Origin: Iamia majanohamensis
GTDB taxonomy: Bacteria > Actinomycetota > Acidimicrobiia > Acidimicrobiales > Iamiaceae
Reading direction: 5' to 3'
Length of the DNA: 64,000 nt
Assembly (NCBI RefSeq): GCF_028532485.1
Contig: NZ_CP116942.1
Location: 434,001-498,000, forward strand
Shown here one piece after another: positions 33,616 to 41,825 of the stretch (positions are counted from its first letter, which is position 1; each line of letters opens with the position of its first letter). Made by a program: the position numbers and the translations under genes. A model generated the notes under the pieces. It saw nothing but the letters and a program-made list of their open reading frames with translations, was not told where the DNA came from and did no database searches.

Positions 33616-34419
33616 GTGCGCGTGCTCGTCACCAACGACGACGGGATCGAGGCCCCGGGCCTCCACGCCCTGGCCGCCGCCCTCGACCGCGCCGGCTACC
33701 AGGTGCTGGTGGCCGCCCCCGACCGGGACCACAGCGGCTACTCCGCCGCCCTGGGCGACGTCGGCGGCGACCCCCACCTGCGGATCGCCGAGGCCCGCAT
33801 CCCCGGCGTCGAGCACATCCCGGCGTGGAGCGTCGCCGGCCCACCGGCCCTCTGCGTGCTGTCGGCCCGCCTGGGCGGCTTCGGCGAGGCGCCCGACATC
33901 GTCGTGTCCGGCATCAACCCCGGCAACAACACGGGCCGGGCCGTGCTCCACTCGGGCACCGTGGGCGCCGCCCTCACCGGCGCCAACCTGGGGATCACGG
34001 GCGTGGCCGTGAGCGTGGCCGTCACCCCCGAGCCCCGCTTCGACACCGCCGCCGCGGTCGCGGTGGCGGCGCTGGGGTGGGCGGCCACCGCCCCCACCCG
34101 CACCGTGCTCAACGTCAACGTGCCCGCGGTCGACCTCGCCGCCCTGGGGGGCACCCGGTGGGCCGCGCTCGCCCCGTTCGGCACCGTCCGCTCCACCCTC
34201 GACCCGAGCGGCCCGGGTCGGCTCACCATGACCCTGGTGGAGACCAACGTCGAGCTCCCGCCGGACTCCGACACCGCCCTCGTGGGGGCCGGCTACGTGG
34301 CGGTCACCTGCCTGAGCGGCATCCGCCAGGCCGAGTGGCAGCCGGTGGCCGCGGATGTCGACCGGCGCCTGGCCGCGACCCAGCGGCGTCACCGACCGGC
34401 GACCGGGGAGACGGCCTGA
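33616..34419 (+). CDS. surE: 5'/3'-nucleotidase SurE
   Basis: A 267-residue SurE phosphatase. The metal site is formed by LVTNDDGIEAPG (Asp-Asp), the HSGYSAA segment, VVSGINPGNNTGRAVLHSGTVGA with the conserved Asn and Ser/Thr. SurE removes phosphate from nucleoside monophosphates and can act on short polyphosphate in some species. It begins with GTG 3 bases after phoU copy 2 and ends 1 base before phoR, so it is inside the phosphate operon. That places it as a salvage enzyme used in phosphate starvation. Confidence 0.93.
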   Translation: MRVLVTNDDGIEAPGLHALAAALDRAGYQVLVAAPDRDHSGYSAALGDVGGDPHLRIAEARIPGVEHIPAWSVAGPPALCVLSARLGGFGEAPDIVVSGINPGNNTGRAVLHSGTVGAALTGANLGITGVAVSVAVTPEPRFDTAAAVAVAALGWAATAPTRTVLNVNVPAVDLAALGGTRWAALAPFGTVRSTLDPSGPGRLTMTLVETNVELPPDSDTALVGAGYVAVTCLSGIRQAEWQPVAADVDRRLAATQRRHRPATGETA

Positions 34420-34420
34420 C

Positions 34421-35611
34421 GTGGCCCTCCTGCTGGGTGCGCTCGTCGTCACCCTGGCCGGCGTCGCCGTGCTCCTCGCCGTCCGGGTCCAGGCCCTGGG
34501 GCGGGAGGTCGGGCGCGTCGCCCCGCTGGAGCGGGAGCGGGCCGAGGCACGCGACCGGGAGGAGGCGGCCCGCGAGGCCTTGGCCCGGGTCCAGCAGGCC
34601 CTCGACGCCCTGCCCCCGGCGGTGGTCGTGGTCGACGCGGCCGGTCGGGTCGTGGCCCGCAACCGGGCCTCGGTCGACGACGACGGCGGCCGCCACGGGG
34701 CCGCCCTCGTCAGCGGCGCGGTGGAGGAGCTGCTGGAGGCCGCCCTCCGGGGCGAGCCCGGCGAGCGCCAGCTCGACCTCTTCGGCCCGCCCCGCCGCAC
34801 CGTCGAGGTCCGGGCCCGCCCGCTGCCCGACGGCGCCCTCGTGGTCACCGAGGACGTCACCGAGGCCCGCCGGGTCGAGGCCATGCGGCGCGACTTCGTG
34901 GCCAACCTGAGCCACGAGCTGAAGACGCCCGTCGGCGCCATCGGGCTCCTGGCCGAGACGCTGCTCGCCGAGCCCGACCCCGAGGTGGCCGAGCGGCTGG
35001 CCGAGCGGGTCGTCAACGAGTCGTTCCGGGTCAGCCGCACCATCGACGACCTGCTCGAGCTCAGCCGCATCGAGGCCGGTGCCGACGCCGTGCAGGAGGC
35101 GGTGCCCGTCCACCTCGTCCTGGAGGAGGCGGCCGACCGCCTGCGCCCGGCGGCCGAGCAGCGGGGCATCGACCTCCGGGTCGAGGAGGTCTCCCCGCGG
35201 GTCCGGGCCCTTGGCGACCGGCGCCAGCTGGTCTCGGCCGTCGCCAACCTGCTCGACAACGCCATCAAGTACTCCGACCCCTCCACCGCCGTCGAGCTCC
35301 GGGCCCGGGCCGACGGCGACCGGGTCTCCATCGACATCGAGGACCACGGGCTCGGGATCCCGGCCCGGGACCTGGAGCGGGTGTTCGAGCGCTTCTACCG
35401 GGTCGACCGGGCCCGCAGCCGGGAGACCGGGGGCACCGGACTGGGCCTCGCCATCGTCCGCCACGTGGTGGCCAACCACGAGGGCGAGGTCACCGTGGAG
35501 TCCGTCGAGGGCGAGGGCTCCACCTTCACCATCGCCGTGCCCGCCGGCCCCGGCCCCCACCCCGTCAGCGACGTGGCCGAGAGCCGGCCCGTCCCCAGGA
35601 GGACCGCATGA
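34421..35611 (+). CDS. phoR: Phosphate sensor histidine kinase (PhoR/SenX3-like)
   Basis: A 396-residue kinase. One N-terminal membrane helix (about 2-22) is followed by a helical linker and a PAS-like region (about 62-145, PPAVVVVDAAGRVVARN). The HisKA box FVANLSHELKTPVGAIGLL carries H165. The HATPase has N box NLLDNAIKYS, G1 DHGLGIP, F box FERFYRVDRARS and G2 GTGLGLAIV. The single-helix plus PAS layout is like SenX3. It autophosphorylates H165 and passes the phosphate to the overlapping response regulator. PstSCAB and PhoU likely control its activity. Confidence 0.93.
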   Translation: MALLLGALVVTLAGVAVLLAVRVQALGREVGRVAPLERERAEARDREEAAREALARVQQALDALPPAVVVVDAAGRVVARNRASVDDDGGRHGAALVSGAVEELLEAALRGEPGERQLDLFGPPRRTVEVRARPLPDGALVVTEDVTEARRVEAMRRDFVANLSHELKTPVGAIGLLAETLLAEPDPEVAERLAERVVNESFRVSRTIDDLLELSRIEAGADAVQEAVPVHLVLEEAADRLRPAAEQRGIDLRVEEVSPRVRALGDRRQLVSAVANLLDNAIKYSDPSTAVELRARADGDRVSIDIEDHGLGIPARDLERVFERFYRVDRARSRETGGTGLGLAIVRHVVANHEGEVTVESVEGEGSTFTIAVPAGPGPHPVSDVAESRPVPRRTA

Positions 35612-36312
35612 GCTCATCGCCCACCGTGCTGGTGGTGGAGGACGAGGACTCCTTCGTCGAGGCCCTCACCGTCGGCCTCGGCCGCGAGGGCTTCCGGGTC
35701 CAGGTGGCCAAGGACGGGGCCCAGGCCCTCGACCTCTTCGACGCCGTCGACCCCGACCTGGTCCTGCTCGACGTGATGCTGCCCAAGGTGTCGGGCATCG
35801 ACGTGTGCCGCGAGCTCCGCTCCCGCTCGCAGGTGCCCATCATCATGGTGACGGCCAAGGGCGCCGAGATCGACACCGTCGTCGGCCTCGAGGTGGGCGC
35901 CGACGACTACGTCACCAAGCCCTACCGGATGCGCGAGCTGGTGGCCCGCATGCGGGCCGTCATGCGGCGCTCGCCCAACGGCGAGACCCCCGCCCCGCCC
36001 GCCGACGGCGGCGAGGTGCTCCAGGTCGGGGAGGTCGTGCTCGACCCCGAGCGCCACGAGGTCCGCATCCGGGGCGAGGAGGTCGCCCTGCCGCTGAAGG
36101 AGTTCGAGCTGCTCGCCCTCCTGCTGGCCCACGCCGGGCGGGTGCTCACCCGCGACACCCTCATCGACCGGATCTGGGGCCACGACTACGTGGGCGACAC
36201 CAAGACCCTCGACGTCCACATCAAGCGCCTCCGCGCCAAGGTCGAGCCCGACCCGGGCAACCCGGCGTCGATCATCACGATCCGCGGCCTCGGCTACAAG
36301 TACGCGACCTGA
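35608..36312 (+). CDS. phoP: Phosphate response regulator (PhoP/RegX3-like)
   Basis: A 234-residue OmpR-family regulator. The receiver domain has EDED for Mg2+, phosphorylated D55 (LLDVMLPKVSG), the Thr in MVTAKG and the Lys in VTKPYRM. The winged-helix DNA-binding domain (about 135-232) ends with DVHIKRLRAKVE and TIRGLGYKY. AGGAGG precedes the ATG, which overlaps the phoR stop (ATGA). It is the expected protein binding the two PHO boxes; because it lies at the end of the PHO-box operon, it would activate its own expression. Confidence 0.95.
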   Translation: MSSSPTVLVVEDEDSFVEALTVGLGREGFRVQVAKDGAQALDLFDAVDPDLVLLDVMLPKVSGIDVCRELRSRSQVPIIMVTAKGAEIDTVVGLEVGADDYVTKPYRMRELVARMRAVMRRSPNGETPAPPADGGEVLQVGEVVLDPERHEVRIRGEEVALPLKEFELLALLLAHAGRVLTRDTLIDRIWGHDYVGDTKTLDVHIKRLRAKVEPDPGNPASIITIRGLGYKYAT

Positions 36313-36344
36313 TCCCCCCGGGCGTCACCACCACGGGTGAGGGG

Positions 36345-36367
36345 CCCCGGCGCACCGGGATCCGGGG
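36345..36367 (+). terminator. Weak hairpin after phoP
   Basis: CCCCGG and CCGGGG form a 6-bp stem around an 11-base loop shortly after the phoP stop; low stability and no T-tract. Confidence 0.25.
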
Positions 36368-36378
36368 GTGGGTGGTCG

Positions 36379-36384
36379 TACGAT
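36379..36384 (+). promoter_or_regulatory. -10 element TACGAT, leaderless GTG start
   Basis: TACGAT ends 7 bases before the GTG at 36392 and decides this start rather than the ATG at 36401 or the upstream ATG at 36368, which precedes the promoter. Confidence 0.5.
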
Positions 36385-36391
36385 GGGGGGA

Positions 36392-38131
36392 GTGGAGAGG
36401 ATGACCTCCGGCCGGCGGCCGACCAGCGGGGCGCGGGTGAACGCGGCGTTCGCGGTGACCCCCTTCATGCGCCTGGCCCGCACCCACGCCGGGTCCACCG
36501 CCGGCGACGCCATGGTCGCCGCCTCCCTCGCCGGCACCATCTTCTTCGGGGCCGCCACCTCCGAGGCCCGGGGCCAGACCTTCCTCTACCTGGTGCTCAC
36601 CATGGCCCCCTTCGCCGTGGTCGCCCCCCTCATCGGCCCCGCCCTCGACCGGGCCCGCAGCGGCCGGCGCTGGATCGTCATCGGCACCGCCGTGGCCCGG
36701 GCCCTGCTCTGCTTCGCCCTCATCGGCCGCAGCGACTCCCTCCTGCTCTACCCGGTGGCCTTCGCCCTGCTCGTCATCCAGAAGGGCTACGGCATCGCCC
36801 GGTCGTCGCTCGTCCCCGGCGTGGTGGCGAGCGACGAGGAGCTGGTGGAGGCCAACTCCAAGCTCCAGCTGCTGTCGGGCATCATGAGCTTCGTCGGGGC
36901 CGCCCCCGCGGCACTGCTGTTCGGCCTCTTCGACAGCCCCTCGCCGGCGCTGGCCCTGGCCGTGCTCACCTTCGCCGCCACCGCCGGGATGGCCACCCGG
37001 ATCCCCAAGGTGGCGGTGGCCCCCACCGCGCCGTCGGCCCAGGAGAAGGCCGAGCTGCGCAGCATCGGGGTCCTGCTCGCGGCGGGCGGCATGGGCCTGC
37101 TGCGCGGCATCGTCGGCTACCTCACCGTCTACTTCGCCTTCCACTTCCGCGAGGAGGACCAGCTCGTCGCCTTCGGCTTCGTCGCCGCGGTCAGCGTCGG
37201 GGGCACGCTCCTGGGCTCGGTGGTGGCGCCCCGGCTGCGCCAGCTGTGGGCCGAGGAGCGCATGCTCATCTCGGTGCTGGTGCTCACCGTCGGCACCGGC
37301 GTGCTGGCCCTGGCCATCGGGGGCGTCGTCGGCGCCGCCGCCCTCGGCTTCGTCGTCGGCGTGTCCAACACGGCGGGGAAGCTGGCCTTCGACTCGATCG
37401 TCCAGCGCGACGCCCCCGACGCCAACCGGGGTCGCCTCTTCGCCAAGTTCGAGACGCGCTTCCAGCTCATCTGGGTGGTGGGGGCCATGATCGGCCTCGT
37501 CCCCCTCGGCGAGATCCGGCTCTCCTTCACGGCCGTGGCCCTGGTGGCCGGCTTCGCCACCTTCTCCTACGTCGTCGGCCTCAACGCCTGGCGGCACCGG
37601 TCCGGCCACGAGGACGCCACCTTCGGCCCCCAGGCCGTGCTCATCGACCAGGCCATGGCCCAGGGCAAGGACCGGGTGCGGACCTCGTCGCGGCGGCTGG
37701 CCCGGCGGGTCATCCCCCGGGGCCGCCGGGCCGACGGCCGGCTCCCCGCGGCCGACCCCGACGCGACCATGGTCGCCGGGCCCGGCATCGGCGCCGCCCT
37801 CTCGGGCGACGACGTCGTCCCGGTCCCGGTGCCGGCTGCGCCGCCGACCATCGAGGCGCCCGTCCCGCCGCCGCCGCCCGATCCCGAGGGGGGCGCGCCG
37901 GTCCCCCCGCCGCCTGGCCCCGAGGGGGGCGCGCCCGCCGCCCCGCCTCCGGCGACCGGGCCCGAGGGGGGCGCGCCCGCCGCCCCGCCTCCGGCGAGCG
38001 GGCCCCCGCCGCCCCGCGACCCCACCCGGTTCGACCCCGCCCCGGCCCCGCCGGCCCCCGACGCCGCCGCCCCGGACCCCGACGCGCCCACCGCGCCCTG
38101 GTCCGACGACGCCTCCCACCACCCGGCCTGA
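36392..38131 (+). CDS. MFS-type transporter with Pro-rich C-terminal tail
   Basis: A 579-residue protein. Residues about 10-420 hold roughly 12 membrane helices of the major facilitator type (AGDAMVAASLAGTIFFG, APFAVVAPLIGPALDRARSGRR for the loop between helices 2 and 3). The last about 150 residues are cytoplasmic, with a Pro/Ala-rich repeat tail PEGGAP. The RARSGRR loop is the MFS motif-A position. Substrate is unknown; drug or metabolite export is possible. Leaderless start, directly downstream of the phosphate operon but with its own promoter. Confidence 0.8.
   Translation: MERMTSGRRPTSGARVNAAFAVTPFMRLARTHAGSTAGDAMVAASLAGTIFFGAATSEARGQTFLYLVLTMAPFAVVAPLIGPALDRARSGRRWIVIGTAVARALLCFALIGRSDSLLLYPVAFALLVIQKGYGIARSSLVPGVVASDEELVEANSKLQLLSGIMSFVGAAPAALLFGLFDSPSPALALAVLTFAATAGMATRIPKVAVAPTAPSAQEKAELRSIGVLLAAGGMGLLRGIVGYLTVYFAFHFREEDQLVAFGFVAAVSVGGTLLGSVVAPRLRQLWAEERMLISVLVLTVGTGVLALAIGGVVGAAALGFVVGVSNTAGKLAFDSIVQRDAPDANRGRLFAKFETRFQLIWVVGAMIGLVPLGEIRLSFTAVALVAGFATFSYVVGLNAWRHRSGHEDATFGPQAVLIDQAMAQGKDRVRTSSRRLARRVIPRGRRADGRLPAADPDATMVAGPGIGAALSGDDVVPVPVPAAPPTIEAPVPPPPPDPEGGAPVPPPPGPEGGAPAAPPPATGPEGGAPAAPPPASGPPPPRDPTRFDPAPAPPAPDAAAPDPDAPTAPWSDDASHHPA
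37883..38002 (+). repeat. Tandem PEGGAP-type repeat in the MFS tail
   Basis: Three in-frame units begin CCCGAGGGGGGCGCGCC at 37883, 37919 and 37961 (12, 14 and 14 codons) and encode PEGGAPVPPPPG, PEGGAPAAPPPATG and PEGGAPAAPPPASG. This region is prone to slippage and is expected to vary between strains. Confidence 0.8.
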
Positions 38132-38173
38132 CCGCGGGGCGCGGCCCCGGCGGGGCGGCGCCGGCCGCCGGGC

Positions 38174-39397
38174 TCAGCCCGTGGGGTCGTCGTCGATGTC
38201 GATGCGGGCCAGCCAGAGGCCCGGGGCCTCCAGCTCGGCCGGCGTGGGCAGGTCCGTCGGCCGGGACCAGAGCCGGCCCAGGCCCTCCTCGCCGGCCCGC
38301 TCGACCACCCCGTCGACGAAGGCCGAGCCCAGGTCGATGCGGGACTGGGTGAGGTTGAGCCCGAAGATGCGCTCCACGAAGCGGTCGGCCTGGCTGGTCT
38401 CCACCCGGCGGCGGCGCACCGCCTCGGTGACCTGCGGGTAGCTGCCGACGAGGGTGCCGCCCACGCGGTCCATCACGTGGTCGACCCAGCCCACGAGGGC
38501 GGCGACCAGGGTGTCGAGCCGGGGCCGGACCTCGTCCTGGGCGGGGGAGGGGGCGGCGCCGAGGAGGACCTCGGGATCGGAGAACACCCGCTGCACGGCG
38601 GCCAGGCCGGCCGGGTCGGCGGGGTCGATCTCCCCGAGCGCCCGCTCGAAGCCCATGGGGTCGGGGCGGAAGCCGGCCACGAAGGCCTCGACCAGGCGGG
38701 TCATCTCGGCCCGCACGTGGGGCACGTTCAGCACCGCGTGGTGGGCCACCTCGTGGAGGCAGACCCACAGCCGCACGTCATCGGTGCCCAGGCTCCACTC
38801 CTCGGCGAAGGCGTCGATGGCCGGCACCTGGACCATGACCTCGTCGCCCGGGGGCCGGGGGATGGGGAGGTCGTACTGGCCGAAGGCGCGGGTGGCGAGG
38901 TGGCCCACCATCGACCCGGCGGCCATGCCCAGGGTCATGGGCTGGAGCATCCCCATGAGCTGCTGCATCCAGGCGCCGGCCTCGCTGCCGAGCGGGTCGT
39001 CGGGGTCGGGGACCGCGGGCGGGGCCGCCGGCGCGCCGGTGGCCGGGTCGGTGCCCTCGGAGCCGAGCGAGCGGGCCAGCTGCTCGAAGCGGGGCCTGTG
39101 GTCCTCGAGGGTCCGGGTGACCCACTGGGTGCGGGTGACCGGCACGATGGTGATGCCGGCCCCCGAGGGGGACGGCTCCAGCCCGGTGGCGTTGGCCACC
39201 TGGAGCTCGGCCACCCGGGACAGCTGCTCGAGCTGCATCCGCGCCAGCGGGTCGACGTTGGCCTCGGGGGCGCCCTCGGTGGCGATGCTGTGGGCGATCT
39301 GGCGGGCCGCGTCCCAGGAGATGGGACCCTGGCGGCCGATCATCTTGGCCAGGTCGCCGAAGAACGGCATGCCCCCGAAGGGATCGCCGCCGCTCAC
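38174..39397 (-). CDS. DUF2342-type zinc metalloprotease-like protein
   Basis: A 407-residue protein of the actinobacterial family annotated as zinc-dependent metalloprotease or F420-biosynthesis-associated (DUF2342). The zinc motif is LHEVAHH (HEXXH), followed by VPHVRAEMTRLVEAF. The C-terminal GLNLTQSRIDLGSAFVDGVV and RLWSRPTDLPTPAEL are family-conserved segments. No signal peptide is visible, so it is likely cytoplasmic or peripheral. The GTG start is divergent from an epimerase gene; no clear -10 is seen on its side. Confidence 0.85.
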   Translation of the reverse strand: MSGGDPFGGMPFFGDLAKMIGRQGPISWDAARQIAHSIATEGAPEANVDPLARMQLEQLSRVAELQVANATGLEPSPSGAGITIVPVTRTQWVTRTLEDHRPRFEQLARSLGSEGTDPATGAPAAPPAVPDPDDPLGSEAGAWMQQLMGMLQPMTLGMAAGSMVGHLATRAFGQYDLPIPRPPGDEVMVQVPAIDAFAEEWSLGTDDVRLWVCLHEVAHHAVLNVPHVRAEMTRLVEAFVAGFRPDPMGFERALGEIDPADPAGLAAVQRVFSDPEVLLGAAPSPAQDEVRPRLDTLVAALVGWVDHVMDRVGGTLVGSYPQVTEAVRRRRVETSQADRFVERIFGLNLTQSRIDLGSAFVDGVVERAGEEGLGRLWSRPTDLPTPAELEAPGLWLARIDIDDDPTG

Positions 39398-39497
39398 GAC
39401 GGACCGGCCCGGTCGGCGCCCCGCACCACGGTCGCACCCACCGCCCCGGCGGGTGACGGGCGGACGACGCGATGTGGCGGATCCAGGCGCACGGGGG

Positions 39498-39503
39498 CAT
39501 CGT
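39498..39503 (+). promoter_or_regulatory. -10-like element CATCGT before the epimerase
   Basis: CATCGT ends 7 bases before the ATG at 39511; it fits xANNNT but lacks the first T, so support is weak. Confidence 0.3.
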
Positions 39504-39510
39504 ATTGCCC

Positions 39511-40566
39511 ATGGCCTCCGACTCCCTCCGCGACCCCGGCGAGACGTCCGCCACCCCGGCCACGGTCGTCGTCACCGGGGCCGACGGGGGCCTGGGCCGG
39601 CGGGTCGTCGCCCTGCTGGAGGCGGCCCCGGGCCCGGTGCGGGTGCGCACCGTCGACGACGACGCCCTCCTCGGCGCCGACCTCAAGCCCCTGCTCGAGG
39701 GGGCCGACGTGGTCGTCCACCTGGCCTCGGTGTTCCGCTCCGCCCTCGACGGCGACCCCGCGGTCGACCGGGCCGACGACGTCACCGCCGCCCAGCGCGT
39801 GCTCGACGCGGCCGGCGACGTCGGCGTCGCCCACCTGGTGCTCCTGTCGTCGGCCACCGTGTACGGGGCGTGGGCCAACAACCCCATGCCGCTCACCGAG
39901 GACGCGACCCTCCGCCCGGTGCCCGAGCTGGCCTTCGCGGTGCAGCGGGCCGAGATCGAGCGCCGCCTGTCCGAGTGGCGCCACGACCACCCGGCGGCCA
40001 CGGCCACCGTGCTCCGCCCCGTCCCGGTCGTGGGCGACGAGGGCGCCGCCGGCTGGCTGGCCCGGGCCCTGCACGAGGCCCGCCGGGTGGCCGACCTCGA
40101 GGGCGACCCGCCGGCCCAGTTCCTCCACGTCGACGACCTCGCCGGCGCCGTGGCGCTGGCCGCCACCGCCCGCCTCGACGGGGCCCGCAACGTCGCCCCC
40201 GACGCCTGGCTGCGCGGCTCGGAGTACACCGCGCTCGACGCCGGCACGCCGAAGCTGCGCCTGCCCGAGAAGGCCGGCGACCGCGTCTCCCGGGTCCGGT
40301 GGCGGCTGCGCCTCGCCCCCACGCCGCCCGGGCTCCAGCCCTACGCCCGCCACCCGTGGGTGGTGGCCAACGACCGCCTGCGCGCCGAGGGCTGGGAGCC
40401 GGAGCACTCCCACGAGGAGGCCTTCGTCGACGGGACGCCCGCCACCGCGCTGGCCACGCTCAGCCCTCGTCGGCGCCAGGAGATCGCCCTGGGCGTCACC
40501 GGGGGCGCGCTGGCCGCCGGGGCCGCCGCCGGCATCTGGGCCCTCGTCCGCCGGGCCCGCCGCTGA
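39511..40566 (+). CDS. NAD-dependent epimerase/dehydratase (SDR), membrane-anchored tail
   Basis: A 351-residue extended SDR. The Rossmann motif is VVVTGADGGLGRRVV (TGxxGxxG), the dinucleotide region includes VVHLASVFRS, and the active-site Ser/Thr and Tyr lie in LVLLSSATVYGAW, although the usual YxxxK reads FAVQRAE in the later segment, so the Lys/Tyr pair is not clear. The C-terminus has one membrane helix GVTGGALAAGAAAGIWALV followed by RRARR. Substrate is unknown. The ATG at 39511 was chosen from the CATCGT position; an in-frame ATG at 39472 lies upstream. Confidence 0.75.
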   Translation: MASDSLRDPGETSATPATVVVTGADGGLGRRVVALLEAAPGPVRVRTVDDDALLGADLKPLLEGADVVVHLASVFRSALDGDPAVDRADDVTAAQRVLDAAGDVGVAHLVLLSSATVYGAWANNPMPLTEDATLRPVPELAFAVQRAEIERRLSEWRHDHPAATATVLRPVPVVGDEGAAGWLARALHEARRVADLEGDPPAQFLHVDDLAGAVALAATARLDGARNVAPDAWLRGSEYTALDAGTPKLRLPEKAGDRVSRVRWRLRLAPTPPGLQPYARHPWVVANDRLRAEGWEPEHSHEEAFVDGTPATALATLSPRRRQEIALGVTGGALAAGAAAGIWALVRRARR

Positions 40567-40580
40567 GGCGCCCCGGGCCG

Positions 40581-41738
40581 TCAGCCCGGCGCGGCGGCCA
40601 GCACGACGTCGACCTCGGCCACCTGCTCGTCGCGCGCCCGGCGCAGACTGATCTCCTGCTCGGGTCGGGTGAGGCCGAGGGCCGCCTGCACGTCGGCGAC
40701 CGAGCTCACCCGCTGGCCGGCGACGGAGGTGACCACGTCGCCCGGCTCGAGGCCGGCCTCCTCAGCCGGGGAGCCGGGGGCCACCTGCGCGACCTCGAGG
40801 CCTGCGGGCCCGGCGTCGGTGGGGTCCGACGGCGCCCCGCTCACGCCCAGCCACCCGCGGTCGACGTGGCCCGAGCGGCGGAGGTCGTCGGCGACCCGCT
40901 CGGCCACCTCGGCCGGGACGGCGAAGCCGCTCGTGGCCTGGTCGGCCACCGAGAGGCAGACGCCGAGCAGGTGGCCGTCGCCGTCGACGAGGGCGGCCCC
41001 GTCGGCCCGGTCGGGTACGGGCTGATCGGTCTCGATCATGCCCAGGAGCCGCCCCTCCTCGGGGTCGGCGTGGGACCCGGTCGCGCTCACCACGCCCTGG
41101 GTGACCATGGGCCCCGAGTCCGACGACCCGGCCACGGTGATGGCCGTCTCGCCCGGCAGGGGCGCGGCGGCGCCGACCTGGGCCACGGGGTGGCCCGAGC
41201 CCTCCACGGTGAGGGCGGCCAGGCCGGTGACGTCGTCGTGGCCCTCGTCGGTGGCCGTCGTCGACCGGCCCGAGGGCCAGGTGACCACCAGGGCGTCGGC
41301 CCCGGCCACCAGGGCCCCGCTGGTGAGGATCAGGCCGTCCTCGCGCACCACCACGCCCGAGCCGCTCCTGCGGACCTCGCCCACCGTCGCCGTGACCTCG
41401 ACCACCGCGGGGGCGATGGAGGCCGCGACCGAGCTGGCGGTGCGCACCGACGCGGTGGTCGCCACGGTGGGCGCAGCACGGGCCTGCTCGACGCGCTCGA
41501 TGGTGCGGGGCGACAGGCTGCCCACCGCGGCCAGGGCCACGACGGTGGCCGCGGCGCCGGTGAGGCCGGACAGGACGGCCACGGCCACGAGCCGACGGCG
41601 GCCCCGGCGGGGACGGGCCGGCGCGGGGGGCGGGGTGCTGCGAGCCGCCCGCGCCACCTCGGACGGGTGGCGCCAGAGCCGGTCGTCCGGGGGGAGCGGC
41701 GGGGTGGGGTCCGACCAGTCGTCGGGCTCGTCAGGCAC
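40581..41738 (-). CDS. Catalytically inactive HtrA-like protein with PDZ domain
   Basis: A 385-residue membrane-anchored protein: charged/Pro-rich N-terminus, one membrane helix (about 49-72), a trypsin-like domain (about 100-285) and a PDZ domain (about 298-380, with LEPGDVVTSVAGQRVSSVADV). Aligned to the active HtrA encoded at 19681, ILTNAHV becomes ILTSGAL, so the catalytic His is Ala142. GNSGGPL becomes RADGAAL, so the catalytic Ser is Asp246. Asp169 is kept. It is therefore probably a pseudoprotease, perhaps a PDZ sensor or adaptor. The start is GTG with a TACGCT -10 8 bases upstream. Confidence 0.8.
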   Translation of the reverse strand: MPDEPDDWSDPTPPLPPDDRLWRHPSEVARAARSTPPPAPARPRRGRRRLVAVAVLSGLTGAAATVVALAAVGSLSPRTIERVEQARAAPTVATTASVRTASSVAASIAPAVVEVTATVGEVRRSGSGVVVREDGLILTSGALVAGADALVVTWPSGRSTTATDEGHDDVTGLAALTVEGSGHPVAQVGAAAPLPGETAITVAGSSDSGPMVTQGVVSATGSHADPEEGRLLGMIETDQPVPDRADGAALVDGDGHLLGVCLSVADQATSGFAVPAEVAERVADDLRRSGHVDRGWLGVSGAPSDPTDAGPAGLEVAQVAPGSPAEEAGLEPGDVVTSVAGQRVSSVADVQAALGLTRPEQEISLRRARDEQVAEVDVVLAAAPG

Positions 41739-41746
41739 GGGTCGAG

Positions 41747-41752
41747 AGCGTA
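41747..41752 (-). promoter_or_regulatory. -10 element TACGCT, leaderless start of the HtrA-like gene
   Basis: TACGCT on the minus strand ends 8 bases before the GTG at 41738. Confidence 0.45.
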
Positions 41753-41813
41753 CCGACGGCACCCCCGGCGCTGGCCGCGGCCCCCGGGACCCTCGCCGGG
41801 GGGCCCGGGCCAA

Positions 41814-41819
41814 TACCAT
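41814..41819 (+). promoter_or_regulatory. -10 element TACCAT, leaderless start of moaE
   Basis: TACCAT ends 6 bases before the GTG at 41826 and fixes this start within a far longer open frame. Confidence 0.5.
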
Positions 41820-41825
41820 GGCCGG

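Noticed and set aside
38454-41825. Long plus-strand open frame upstream of moaE
   Set aside because: It runs through two convergent genes in a shadow frame; the real gene begins at the leaderless GTG at 41826.
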